This document shows positions 42,892 through 54,051 of a stretch of DNA of 64,000 nucleotides, one piece after another. Position 1 is the stretch's first letter. Every line of letters starts with the position of its first letter. This DNA comes from Knufia peltigerae (lineage: Eukaryota > Ascomycota > Eurotiomycetes > Chaetothyriales > Trichomeriaceae), in the NCBI GenBank assembly GCA_030247855.1, contig JAPDRN010000040.1, positions 62,001 through 126,000 on the forward strand, read 5' to 3'. The notes under the pieces are model-generated. The model was not told the origin of the DNA. It was given only the letters and a program-made list of their open reading frames with translations, and did not search any database. A program made the translations under genes and the position numbers.

Positions 42892-43356
42892 TTGATTGAT
42901 TGATTGATGATGGAAGCACAGGACGACATGAAACAACAATATGATGATGATTAGTAAAGTTGACCTCCCTGAGACAAATCTATTTCAAAGGTCTATGATT
43001 ACTAGGATGAGTGGACCTCACAAGCAAGGCCATCTCTTCGCATGGAGTACAATTGTACAAATACCTCTCTGACCATCTCCAAAGTGCGGTTTTGATCAGT
43101 GGCCGTCTTTCCTACCACCTCTTTCTACCCCGGCTATCCAAGATACACTGAGTGCTCTATCCAAAGGAGCAGAGAGTGTGTGAACCACTACAAGACTTTG
43201 CGCTCTATTTCCAACTAGAAACGATGTCTGCATGCTGTGGTCTGTCGACGGTACGGTCCAATCGGCTGTTAGAGCGTCGTCTATTTGATGGAGAGCTTCG
43301 GTGCGTGTGTAGTCATCTTGTCCTTAGATCAAGAAAATGACCAATGGCGCAGACTA
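42892..43356. other. Convergent 3' flanks of SWI5 and the ABC transporter
   Basis: No gene seen. A GATT tandem repeat at 42888-42907 overlaps the SWI5 stop. Confidence 0.5.
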
Positions 43357-46300
43357 TTACCGCTGTTTCTCCAAGCTTTGAAGACTGACCAGCTCTCGGT
43401 ATCGACCCTTCAATGCCATGAGCTCGTGATGTGTTCCTTGTTCTGCAATAACACCTTTATCAAACACATAAATGATATCGGCTTTTTGGATGGTGCTCAG
43501 TCTGTGGGCGACAGCAATTGTCGTTCTTCCCTTGGCGGCCGCATCGAGGGCGGCTTGTACTACCTTCTCTGATTCAGAGTCAAGGGCTGACGTCGCTTCA
43601 TCCAGGAGGAGAATCTTTGGATCACGCAGAAGGGCTCGTGCAATCGCTACTCGCTGCTTCTGTCCACCCGAGAGAAGAGCAGCTTTGCTGCCAACATCCG
43701 TGGCAAAGCCATCACTGAATATGTTAGCAACAAGTCAGGAAAAGCAAAAACGAAACACTTACGGTAAAGACATGATAAAGTCATAAATGTTGGCGTCTTT
43801 ACAAGCCTGGATGATCAATTCGTCACTGACTTCGCCTCTGTCAGCACCCAGCAAGATGTTTTCCTTGATCGTTCCTTGATACAGGGTAGGTTCTTGCGAC
43901 ACAAGAGCGAGGTGGGATCGGTAGTCGGTAAGATTGAGTGATGAGATTTCCTTGCCATCCACGTACACTCCGCCCGAGAGGGGATCGTAGAATCGCTCCA
44001 TGAGCGCGATTGTTGTGGACTTGCCGCATCCTGATCGTCGTTAGTTCTGAATGGTACTCTCGAGACACAGGCACTTACCAGAAGGTCCTACCAGCGCAAT
44101 GTACTGCCCAGGTTTGACGGTCAAATTAAGACCACGAAGCACGGGCACATCGGGTCTCGTCGGATAGCGAAAGTGTACATCTCTGAATTCAATGGTGCCT
44201 TCGACGTCCGTAATCTTCTCGCCGTCCATGGACCATGGATCAATGCTCGGCTGGCGATCGTACAGTTTCTTTAGTGCCGCAGCGGCATTCTTAGCTTTTG
44301 ACATGTCTCCCGCAAAGGAAAAGACGGTCCCGGCTGATTGTGCGCCAAAGATGATTTCAGAGAAGACAATGAAGAATTGGAACAACGTGTATTCGCCACG
44401 AACCAATAGCTTTCCTCCATACCAGAAACCCAAGGCGAAAGCAAGGAACATTGCTGATTGAGAAGCTGCGTATAGAGATGAGTTGCGGAGATTCGATTTG
44501 AGGGATGCACGAAGCTGAAGTCGAAGCTGCCTCTTGTACTCGTCGTAGACCTCCCGTTCCGTGGTCAGTGAAGCCACCGTGCGAATAGCATTGGTGTGTT
44601 CACAAGCATATCCGGCGGACTTCTCATAAGCTTTCTGAGCAGTCGCACTGAATCTGGCCAAGGTCCAGAACCGGAAGAAACCTGTCCCGAGGATAACGGG
44701 AAGAGCAGTCATGCAGACTAGAGCGAGCTTCCAACCGATTGCCAGAGAAATCGCTATGGCCACGACCAACGTTGTAGTGCAGCTGATCAGAGTGCCCAAT
44801 GTCGCTCCAGAAATCGATGAGAGGTGCGTCGTTTCAGTCGAGAGGAAGGACGTCAATGCACCAGTCGAGTTCTGATCCTCGTCAAAGAAAGCAATGTCTT
44901 GTCGGAGGAATCTCCGGAAAGCACCATCTCTTGCTCGTTGAATAAGGCTTTCGCTACAATATGCGAATGCAATTCCCTGGATTACCATCGCCAAGAGGTC
45001 AACGAAAGCCAACATCAAGTACATCAACGACCAGAAATTAATATCGTGGCGGATTTGATGACGCATAGTCAAAGGCTGAGACAAGGCGACAATCGACTTT
45101 GCAAAGAAAATACCCTGAACGGGTTGTGCAGCGCCGGCGATTGCGGTGAAAAAGAAACCAACGCACATAATCAGCCACTCCGAAGCATTGAAACTCGCGA
45201 TGAATTTCATGATCGTCCATAGAGAGTAGACTGGCTCACGTCCAGACGATCTGTCTGCGAGCACGTTGGAGGAGACCGACTTCTGGCTCCTTGTTCTGCC
45301 GAGAGCGAGCTTCTCGTCTTCAGGATCGATCATCGGATTGCGGCCAGATTTCGACGATTGGACACGAAGCAGCTCGTCGTCACTCATTTCAGTCCCTTTT
45401 TCGTTCTCGGACTGGTCTTCATCATCTCCACCGATACGCTGGGCAGATACTAGGTTATAGTATGCCTTCTTCAGTTCCAATAACTGGTCATGAGTGCCTT
45501 GCTCGATGATGCGTCCGGCCTGCATTACGACAATATTGTCCGCAGTTTTGATTGTCGACAAGCGATGTGCAATGACGATAGTAGTACGACCTTTGGACGC
45601 CTCTTCTAACGCGTGCTGGACCACCCCTTCGGATTTAGTGTCCAGAGCCGATGTTGCTTCATCTAGAAGAAGAATCTTCGGATCACTGACAATTGCCCTG
45701 GCAATTGCGACACGTTGCTTCTGACCACCTGACAACAAGAACCCCCGCTCGCCGACGTGAGTCTCATATCCCTCCGGAAGCGTAGAGATGAAATCGTGGG
45801 CGTTCGCTTTCCGAGCTGCTTCGTAAATACGTTCTGTTTGTTGCTCTTCAGGCTCGTTCTCGTATGGTGAACCGATGAGACCATTTCTAATATTCTCTCT
45901 GATGGTTTGACTGAACAAGATCGGTTCTTGTTGGACCAGAGCAATCTGCTGGCGAAGCCAATGCAGGTTCAATGTACTGATATCGTGTCCATCGAGGAAA
46001 ACCTTGCCACCCACAGGATCGTAGAATCGTTCGACCAAGCCAACAATTGTAGATTTGCCACTTCCAGAAGCGCCAACTAAAGCGGTGACCTTTCCTGCAG
46101 GGATGACTAGGTTGACATCTTCCATGACCACGACTTCAGCACGAGAAGGATAGATGTGCTTGATGTTTCGAAGCTCCACAGTGCCTTGGACATTTTCCAG
46201 TCTTTCACCATCCTCGGACAATGGGTCTATGGGCGAGTCTCTGTCGATAGTACCGTATATCTTTGCGGCGGCCGCCACGCCTGCTGCGAAGTGTTGAATA

Positions 46301-47556
46301 TTTGGTCCTACATTGCCGAATGAGAATGCACCAATCATAACGGCGAGGATGATAGTAAGGATATGAGCAAGGGTTGTTTCGCCTGACACGAGGAAACGTG
46401 AACCCATCCAGAAGGCCAGTCCATAGTTCAAGAAGATGATGCAGAGGAGGGTTCCAATCATGCAGGCTAGAGCTCCCTTGCTGCGAACGCCCCACCGTCT
46501 GGCTTCCTGGAGATGTACATCGTATCTTCTGGCCAGCTTATCTTGAGTGTTGAATGAAGCCGCATTGCGGATGGACGCTAGCACTTCTTCTGCCACGGAT
46601 CCACCCACAGCGTAAGAGTCGAGAGATTTCTTGTTCCATCCAGCCATGAAGCGACCACCAGCACCCATGATGACAACAATAGTAACCACCGACGACATAC
46701 ATATTAACGTAAGTTTCCAAAATTTGACGAAGCCAATGACAAATGCGGCAAAGAAAGCGGCCACACCTGTTAGGGTCAAGCCAACCTTCTCGCTGATAGC
46801 CTCTTGGACAAGATTTGTGTCGGCAGTGATACGTGTGGTCACTTCTCCGGCCCCGATTTTATCGAAGAAGCCGATATTCTGTCGAAGGATCGCCCTGAGG
46901 TACTGTTCTCGGACCTTGGCCGTGATGTGCTCGCCAGTATAGATGAACAAAACCGTTGAGGTGTAAATGAGACAGAACTCGCCGATGGCAAGGTAGATAA
47001 AGTATAGCACATAGCGAACGAGTATGGAGTCGAAGTCTTCAGAGAGATTGCCCAGGACCAGTCCCTGAAAGGAACCACTGAGATTTCCGAAAATAACGGT
47101 CATCAGCGGCATAACAGCTCCGCCCCCAATGGCGGCGAGCGCAGCTATAACAATAAAAACCATGTCCCATTTAGTGGCATATCGATATAGACTCTTGTAC
47201 GTCACCTGAACAGCAGGTGTCGCCAATTGTTTCCTCAACACTTCCCGCTCATCTTCCGGCAAGTGCGCAAGAGCGGCGTCTCCCTCGGGGACATCTCGTA
47301 CCTGAACAATCTTGGAATCATACTTTCTGAGGTCTGGAGGAGTTTCTGCATTCGACGACGAAGACGCCGGTGAGTTGAGAGAGCCTGCGGGGGACCCAGG
47401 AGAGGTCTGTGTCGGTGTCGATGGAATGTGTTGTGACAACCCTACATCCTTCTCCTGATCAGTCGCAATACCCAGCTCTGCTCTCTGCTTTTCTTCTAAG
47501 TTCTCTTGGAAGGCTGATGCGCCGGCGGGCAATTCTCCCTGACCGCTTGGGTTCAT
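43357..47556 (-). CDS. Full-length ABCB/MDR-type ABC transporter
   Basis: An ATP-driven exporter of the multidrug resistance (P-glycoprotein) subfamily. Exons 47556-44079, 44030-43763 and 43714-43357 join to 1,367 residues in the order TMD1-NBD1-TMD2-NBD2. The N-terminal ~120 residues are polar. NBD1 has Walker A GASGSGKST, signature LSGGQKQR and Walker B ILLLDEATSALD. NBD2 has Walker A GPSGCGKST, which is completed only across the first intron, then LSGGQKQR and ILLLDEATSALD. The linker is acidic and Ser-rich. Both catalytic sites look intact. It may transport drugs, toxins or lipids; no substrate can be assigned, and no biosynthetic cluster is next to it. Confidence 0.94.
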
Positions 47557-49060
47557 ATTTTGCTTATTGCGGAATGGGAAACCTCTTCGAGGTACTTTGT
47601 CCTATCTCTGCATGTCGTAATGGGCGTGGTCTTCTAGAAATATGTCTGTGTTGTTGACGGCAGAAGAGTCAGGTGTTGACTCTATTAAGGTGAAGGATGC
47701 AGAAAGGATATTTGGTGTGGCCGCAAGAGTGTTATGGAAATTTGTACGGAGTACGCGATACGATGTGTCGGTAAGGTAAGATGCACAAGAGGTAAGCGAG
47801 AGTCGAAGAATACGGAGTCCGAAGCAAGAATTGAATGTTTGTACAAGTATATGCACGAATGTACGGGTCATGAGAAAGTGGTACTATTTATTAGTAGATG
47901 AAGGTCGCAGGTGCGGAACAGAGATGCAGGTGTGCCTAGTGAGCCTCGCGTAGCAGCACAAAAAACAACAGGCGGCAATAGGCGTGGATACGAGTACGGA
48001 TGACTACTCCAGTAGGTACTCCATCACGCTGCAACGGCCTATTGTTTGTCCTCCGTACTCCGTACAAAAGGCCTGGAAAAGACCCCACGCAGTTCGGTTT
48101 CGGTTAAGGCTCGCTAAGATTGGGCCCTGATTGAACATACGAGTACGCAGCGCCGCACCTAGGCTGACATTTACCCCCAATCTCTGGACAGCTACAGGCT
48201 CGAAGCTCACTAGATCTCATGCCTAAATCTCCAGTCACTTCGCCATCTTGCGTATCTCGTTCCCTTTGCCAGGATAGGTTACCGTAGTTAAGGCCAGACT
48301 CCATACATATGCTCAGTCCGAAAATGCACAATTAATTTTATGCAACAACAACAAGCGGGTGGTAGTTATCAACAAGTTGGCCTTCAAAAACGTGGCACGG
48401 ACACGAATGCGGAAGCAACACGAGGTGACTCACATTATGACTCCCTCATATTGACGCAGAGTATCTGTACTATAGTATTTCATATGTGGGTGCCTACTTT
48501 GACGCCGATGGGGAATGCGAATACGATCTCTCCCCTCGGGCTCAACCTCGTCTCGGGGCCGACCACCTCCCGCCTTACACGTAAACCTTCGCGAAGATTG
48601 CCTAGAGAGGATGTCACTGTCTCTGAATACGCATGACTGGGTTCACGTTACGAAGAGCATGGAGTACGGACAAGGAGTTCTCTATACTCCGTACGAACTT
48701 AGTACTCCGTACTCCGTACAGTGTACAGAGTACTCCGTACAAGGTGCGTATTCGTGTCTGCGTAGTGCCACCGCCGTTGAGTACCTCTGTACAGTCTGAC
48801 GAGGCTGTGAACTCAAGAGACGCAAGGCTGGTGAGGTACTTGAATGACTAAGCGATGCCTTGGCACGATCTCCCCAGACTCGAAACTGCGGTTTGTCTAT
48901 CAATGCTAGAAGTCCATACCGCGAACATCTCTACAATTCGACAAATCCCAGTATCTACCCTCATGTTCCCCATGTACGATCGCGCGAAGCCTTCTGGCAA
49001 TCTTTAACAAGCCCTCAACACGTCTGCAGTCCTCATTCCTACCTTCGATGACGCGTAGCC
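47557..49060. other. Divergent promoter region with the densest TACTCCGTA cluster
   Basis: 1.5 kb between the ABC transporter and CFT2 starts, with no gene seen. Six exact TACTCCGTA/TACGGAGTA copies start at 47745, 48056, 48685, 48703, 48710 and 48731; four of these fall within 55 bp. TACGAGTA is at 47989 and 48138. Confidence 0.6.
48685..48739. repeat. Cluster of four TACTCCGTA copies
   Basis: Exact copies start at 48685, 48703, 48710 and 48731, the middle two overlapping by two bases. GTAC, the palindromic extension of the word, is repeated throughout. Confidence 0.95.
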
Positions 49061-51889
49061 ATGTTCACTTTCACGCCCTTGCTCGGGGCTCAGAGCAACT
49101 CTCGAGCTTCACAATCCATTCTTGAGTTGGATGGGGGAGTCAAAATTCTTGTCGATGTTGGTTGGGATGAGAGATTCGATACTCGTCAATTAGCCGAGAT
49201 AGAAAAGCATGCATCAACGTTATCCTTCATCCTCCTCACCCATGCCACTACTTCTCATATTGGTGCCTTTGCACACTGTTGCAAGCATATCCCCATCTTC
49301 TCCCAGATTCCTGTCTACGCCACTCCGCCGGTGATCGCGTTTGGTCGCACTCTACTGCAAGATCTTTACTCCTCAACACCCTTAGCCGCCACGTTCATTC
49401 CCGGCTCAGGTTCCCCAGACGACGATTCCAGTGCCGACGACAAGTCTCGATCCCACATTCTCCGACAAGCCCCTACGTTCGAAGAGATCAACAAGTTTTT
49501 CACCCTCATTACACCTCTGAAATACTCGCAGCCTCATCAGCCCACACCCTCGCACTTCTCAGCGCCGATAGAAGGACTTACATTGACTGCGTACAACTCG
49601 GGACACACTCTCGGTGGAACCATATGGCACATACAATATGGAATGGAATCAATAGTCTATGCGGTAGATTGGAATCAAGCTAGGGAAAATGTCATCGCGG
49701 GAGCAGCATGGTTTGGAGGAGTAGGAGGTGCCGAAGTTATTGAGCAGTTGCGCAAGCCGACAGCGCTGGTCTGCAGCAGCATCGGCGCTGCCAAAGCTGG
49801 CTTGGCTGCTGGCCGCAAAGCAAGAGACGACGCATTGCTGGGACATATTAAGAGCAGTATCGTCAAGGGAGGGACTGTTTTGATCCCGACGGATTCGAGT
49901 GCTCGGGTCTTGGAGTTGGCATGGATTCTCGAAAAGGCTTGGGCTGATCCTATGCTCAAAGGTGCGAAGGTGTACCTGGCAAGTCGGTCTGGCAACGCAA
50001 CTCTGCGCCATGCTAGGAGTTTGCTTGAATGGATGGACGACAGCATTGTTCGGGAATTTGAAGGAGAGGACGAGAATCAAACACAGACTCATCGCAGAAA
50101 TGGCAGCAAGCAAACCAATGGCACCTCTAAATCTTCAAGGCCATTCGAGTTTCAGAATGTGAAAATTGTGGAACGCAAGAGTCAGTTCGAAAAGCTATTA
50201 AAAGTCGAAGGGCCTCGCGTCATCCTTGCGAGTGATGTAAGCCTGGACTGGGGGTTCTCCCGTTCTTTATTGGAGCATATGGTGCAACGACCGGAGAATC
50301 TTCTCCTCTTTACTGAGAAGGTGGAAGTGCGGCCTGGTACTCCTAGTCCGGGTCAGATTTTCTGGTCTTGGTTTGAACAGCGTCAAGATGGTGTAGCCCT
50401 TGAGAAGACCCCTGATGGCGAGCAACTGGAGCAGGTACACAGTGGAGGGAGGATGCTCAAGCTTCGACACGCAGAAAAGGCTTCTTTGAGCACACAAGAG
50501 AGCCAAAGATATCAAGAGTATATGGCCACTCAGAGACAAATTCAAGATTCTCTAGCCGCGAACGAACGAGACCAAGGTGCTGTGGACGACAATTTGGACG
50601 ATGAGTCAAGTACCTCCTCGGAAGAAGAGTCGGAGGATGAACAGCAGGGCCGCGTCCTGAATGTTTCCTCCGCGCTTGGCCATGGCGCTCGAAACAAGCT
50701 AGCTCTTACTGACGAAGATCTTGGTATCAACGTCTTGCTACGAAAAAAAGCGGTGTACGATTATGATGTGCGCAATAAAAGGGGAAGAAATGCCGTGTTC
50801 CCTTATACCCACACACGGCGACGTGGCGACGAATTCGGAGACTTTATCAAGCCCGAAGACTTCCTGCGTGAAGAGGAAAAGGAAGAGCAAGACGCGCAAC
50901 CTGACAGCAAGACAAATGGTCTGTTAGGACAAAAGCGAAAGTGGAGTGAAGCAGACAATGCACGGGAGACACATCAGAAGCGGTCACGCCAGGGTGGCCC
51001 TGCAAGCGCGGCCGATTCTGGGGATGAATCTGACAGCGACGAGTCCGTTGTGGAGGGACATCTGGAAACTGAAGGACCCCAGGGCCCGACAAAGATCGTG
51101 TACTCCATATCCGAAATCACCGTCAATGCTCGACTAGCATTCGTTGACTTTGCCGGATTGCACGATCAGCGCAGCCTCCAGATGCTGATACCTCTCATCG
51201 GACCCAAGAAACTCATCCTCACGAGTGGAAATCCGTCGGACACGCTAGCTCTTGCATCAGACTGCAAAGAGCTGTTGGGCTTGAAAGTTGTGGGTACGGA
51301 GGAGGAAACGTCGACCGAGATCTTTACACCTCATGAGGGTCAAACCATCGATGCCAGTGTCGATACGAATGCCTGGGTTGTGAAGTTGAGTAGAGAGCTT
51401 GCCAAAACGCTGCGGTGGCAGAATGTCAAGAGCATGGGCGTTGTCACTATCCAAGGTCAGTTGAAGGCTGAAGGGGAGCAGAAAACGGATGTCGAGGACG
51501 ATCCACAATCGAAGAAGCAGAAAATCGACACTGAGGCGTCTCTACAAACGACACCCCAGCCAGGTATTTCGGTCCAACCGGTTCTCGATGTTTTACCGGC
51601 CAATTTGGCTGCCTCGACAAGATCAGTGTCTCAGGCTATTCATGTTGGAGACCTACGCCTCGCCGAACTCAGGCGTATCATTGCCATGGATGGGCACACG
51701 GCAGAATTCCGAGGCGAAGGCACCTTGCTTGTGGATGGCATGATTGCAGTGAAGAAACTCGGTAGCGGAAAAATTATAGTTGAAGGTGCCCCAATCAGCG
51801 TGACTTCGATGAGTCCCAGTACGGCAGATAATTTTACGCGAGTGAAGCAAAAGGTCTACGAAGGCCTCGCCGTTGTTGCGGCTGGATAG
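49061..51889 (+). CDS. CFT2: Cleavage and polyadenylation factor subunit 2 (CPSF2/Cft2)
   Basis: The pseudo-nuclease partner of CPSF73/Ysh1 in the mRNA 3'-end processing complex. A single exon of 942 residues fits the family. The N-terminal metallo-beta-lactamase fold starts MFTFTPLLGAQSNSRASQSI; the metal motif is degenerate, reading THATTSHIGA at residues 60-69, in place of the THxHxDHIG of active nucleases. YNSGHTLGGTIWHI and YAVDWNQARE follow. The beta-CASP region carries GGTVLIPTDSSARVLELAWI. An acidic disordered insertion (about residues 500-680) holds many Ser/Glu and a Lys-rich segment. The C-terminus contains VGDLRLAELRRIIA and ends the RMMBL-like region. Loss of ligands is normal for this subunit. 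Confidence 0.95.
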   Translation: MFTFTPLLGAQSNSRASQSILELDGGVKILVDVGWDERFDTRQLAEIEKHASTLSFILLTHATTSHIGAFAHCCKHIPIFSQIPVYATPPVIAFGRTLLQDLYSSTPLAATFIPGSGSPDDDSSADDKSRSHILRQAPTFEEINKFFTLITPLKYSQPHQPTPSHFSAPIEGLTLTAYNSGHTLGGTIWHIQYGMESIVYAVDWNQARENVIAGAAWFGGVGGAEVIEQLRKPTALVCSSIGAAKAGLAAGRKARDDALLGHIKSSIVKGGTVLIPTDSSARVLELAWILEKAWADPMLKGAKVYLASRSGNATLRHARSLLEWMDDSIVREFEGEDENQTQTHRRNGSKQTNGTSKSSRPFEFQNVKIVERKSQFEKLLKVEGPRVILASDVSLDWGFSRSLLEHMVQRPENLLLFTEKVEVRPGTPSPGQIFWSWFEQRQDGVALEKTPDGEQLEQVHSGGRMLKLRHAEKASLSTQESQRYQEYMATQRQIQDSLAANERDQGAVDDNLDDESSTSSEEESEDEQQGRVLNVSSALGHGARNKLALTDEDLGINVLLRKKAVYDYDVRNKRGRNAVFPYTHTRRRGDEFGDFIKPEDFLREEEKEEQDAQPDSKTNGLLGQKRKWSEADNARETHQKRSRQGGPASAADSGDESDSDESVVEGHLETEGPQGPTKIVYSISEITVNARLAFVDFAGLHDQRSLQMLIPLIGPKKLILTSGNPSDTLALASDCKELLGLKVVGTEEETSTEIFTPHEGQTIDASVDTNAWVVKLSRELAKTLRWQNVKSMGVVTIQGQLKAEGEQKTDVEDDPQSKKQKIDTEASLQTTPQPGISVQPVLDVLPANLAASTRSVSQAIHVGDLRLAELRRIIAMDGHTAEFRGEGTLLVDGMIAVKKLGSGKIIVEGAPISVTSMSPSTADNFTRVKQKVYEGLAVVAAG

Positions 51890-52255
51890 ATTAATGATCA
51901 TCTCGTGGAACCTGTTTGCATTCCCCGGTCAGTTCTTGTTCTTTACCTTCATGTAACCTCTAGCTACACACCATCGGTACTGTTTGTCTGCGTCAATGTT
52001 CTCACTCGAGTCATTCCAATACGACCATCGGTCCTAGCGAACGCGGCTCAGTCGTTTGGGAGCAGTCAAGATGTCGCAGTCATGCTGGGTGATCGCTGGG
52101 ACGAATGTGCCGTCGTTTTGTCTACAAATATGGCCGTCTGCCTGCTACTCTGCATATCTCTCTCGATCAGGTAGTCTGAAGAAATCGTCCTCTCGTGGAC
52201 GTTTAGCAGGATCTAGTCCGTCGAGAAGCCAGAAAACGTCGATCCGCAATTCCCA
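51890..52255. other. Intergenic between CFT2 and the proline-rich gene
   Basis: No gene seen; both flanking genes are on the plus strand. Confidence 0.4.
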
Positions 52256-53200
52256 ATGGCAGGCATCGCTCCTCCCTGGGCTATGCCAGCACCACCTCCT
52301 GGGTTGACAGGAAAGGTCGAGTATCGTTACTTCACAAAGGACGGCGGTCCTCCAAACCAAGGAAAACCACCCAGCCCACCGGCAGCCTCGCAACCGCCCT
52401 CGGGTGGTCCTCCACCGCCGTACTGTCTATGGGCAGCACCACCCCAAGCACCGACTGCACCGTCGGGGCCCGCATTCTTCATTCCACCTGGTCCAGGGTT
52501 TCCAGGAGCAGTCTGTTTCCAGAATGCTGCGCCGCCAGCACCTCCAGCCCCGACCGCGCCGCCGCCAGGTCCTGGATTCTGGTTCCAAGGTCCAGCTCCA
52601 GCTCCAGGTGTTGCTGCCCCTGCTCCGGCGCCGGGACCTGCACCGCCTCCTCCCCCGCCGCCGGTGCCCTCTGCTCCAGCACCCGCACCGGCACCTCCTC
52701 CAGCTCCGGCGTACAATTTCGCCGCTGCTGTAGGTCAAGCTGCATGCCAACCACCGGAGCCTCCGGTCAGTGGGAACCGAGTCAAGGACCGACTCGTGGT
52801 GTTGAAAGACAGTGGAGGCACGGGATACGTCGCTCCGAAGCACAACACGACATTTCACCTTTGGAACAACAACATCCTGTCCAAGTACCAGCCCAATTGC
52901 TACGGGCAGTTTTACATTCCTCCAGAGACCGCCGAGCCGTTTCGCGTCATGTCGGCACCGTGCTCGATGACCATGCAGGAACTGATCATGCAACTAGACT
53001 GTGACAAGGTCCCTGGGACTCACCCACCGCACGACGTCGGCCTCGCGGAAGTCTTGGATTGCGGCAGCGGATGGTTCGTCGTGGGCTCAAAGATCAGTCT
53101 CGCCGACAGAGAAGCGAGATGGACGCTCAAGGATCTCTGGGGAGGCAACATGGGCGAAGCTGAGCAAACACGGCCTCGGTACCTGACTCGATTCCTGTAA
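52256..53200 (+). CDS. Uncharacterised proline-rich protein with an ordered C-terminal domain
   Basis: A 314-residue protein I do not recognise, in a single exon. Residues 1-30 include KVEYRYFTKDG, a short ordered-looking strand pair. Residues 35-170 are Pro/Ala/Gly-rich with almost no charge. Residues 175-314 are quite different: charged and hydrophobic residues in normal proportion, with GNRVKDRLVVLKDSGGTGYV, HNTTFHLWNN, FYIPPETAEPFRVMSAPC, ELIMQLDC, GLAEVLDCGSGWFVVGSKI and the end RPRYLTRFL. The arrangement resembles a small alpha/beta domain tethered by a disordered proline-rich arm. No signal peptide or membrane span is seen. The frame is supported by sustained normal composition of the C-terminal third; function is unknown. 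Confidence 0.75.
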   Translation: MAGIAPPWAMPAPPPGLTGKVEYRYFTKDGGPPNQGKPPSPPAASQPPSGGPPPPYCLWAAPPQAPTAPSGPAFFIPPGPGFPGAVCFQNAAPPAPPAPTAPPPGPGFWFQGPAPAPGVAAPAPAPGPAPPPPPPPVPSAPAPAPAPPPAPAYNFAAAVGQAACQPPEPPVSGNRVKDRLVVLKDSGGTGYVAPKHNTTFHLWNNNILSKYQPNCYGQFYIPPETAEPFRVMSAPCSMTMQELIMQLDCDKVPGTHPPHDVGLAEVLDCGSGWFVVGSKISLADREARWTLKDLWGGNMGEAEQTRPRYLTRFL

Positions 53201-54051
53201 GGTTTTTTTCTTTCTTTGGTGTTCAAACACGAGAAGACGTTCTGTTGATGTACTAATCGGGCAACAGAGGCAAAGGCGCCTAGAGCGTTTCTTCAGGCGT
53301 ATCGGTTGGATGGCCACCAGATGGTTGGATATCAAGTCTATGCAAATGTGGGCGGACAAGGGCGACTTGGGACCTTGTGCTGGGTGGAGCAGTTGAGCAC
53401 CGAGATTGTATGGTGCGTTCGGCTGGGATTTCTGGTTGCAGGTTAGCGACGCCACGATACATGTTAGAGGGGACCGAGTAGCTGATATACGAAATGTTGG
53501 AATCAATGACAAACAGCCTGCCCATCAAGGATCCAATCCATAGGTAATTACCAGCAGTAATACGAAGGACTTTGTACGGAGCAAATCATCCCCAAGTGTC
53601 TTGTTGATGATGACCATCACTATCATGTCTTTTCCGCACTCTCCCCAATCTCTCATTCCTTTTTGGGACGTTCCTCTCTCGGACCCTCTTTTGGATCCTC
53701 CTCCGCTCGACCCAGACAGAGAGCACAGTCTCTTCTCACTCACCATCTCCGTTTCCCTTTCTCTCCACTACGCATCAGTTGCTACGGGTAGCCATAAAGT
53801 TCCTACTGTGTGTCTTGGTCGCTTGTACCTGTTCCGCTCCCACCGCGCGGTTTTCCCCCTCATTGGCGCCATCTCGGCGCCATCTTCTTATCGTGACCTC
53901 TGACTGGCTTTATCTCAGGCCAGACTCATCCAGGGTCCCCGCTTTGTTTGGCTTCCTGTATCAGTACTTCAACGACCCTCTATATATATTCGTTGTCCCC
54001 TTTGTTGGCTCTGCCCTTTTCCCCTCATCAATACACATCCCATCAAAAAAA
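53201..54051. other. Amine oxidase promoter region
   Basis: 851 bp with no gene seen. The part from 53640 on is pyrimidine-rich. A GGCGCCATCT decamer occurs twice, at 53865 and 53876. A TATA-like stretch lies at about 53980-53990, some 65 bp before the start codon. Confidence 0.5.
53980..53990 (+). promoter_or_regulatory. Candidate TATA box of the amine oxidase gene
   Basis: TATATATATT lies about 65 bp upstream of the amine oxidase ATG, a suitable place for a core promoter element if the leader is short. Inferred from position and sequence only. Confidence 0.4.

Noticed and set aside
49061..49300. CFT2 as an active metallo-beta-lactamase nuclease
   Set aside because: Two metal ligands are replaced in THATTSHIG, as is normal for the CPSF2 subunit.
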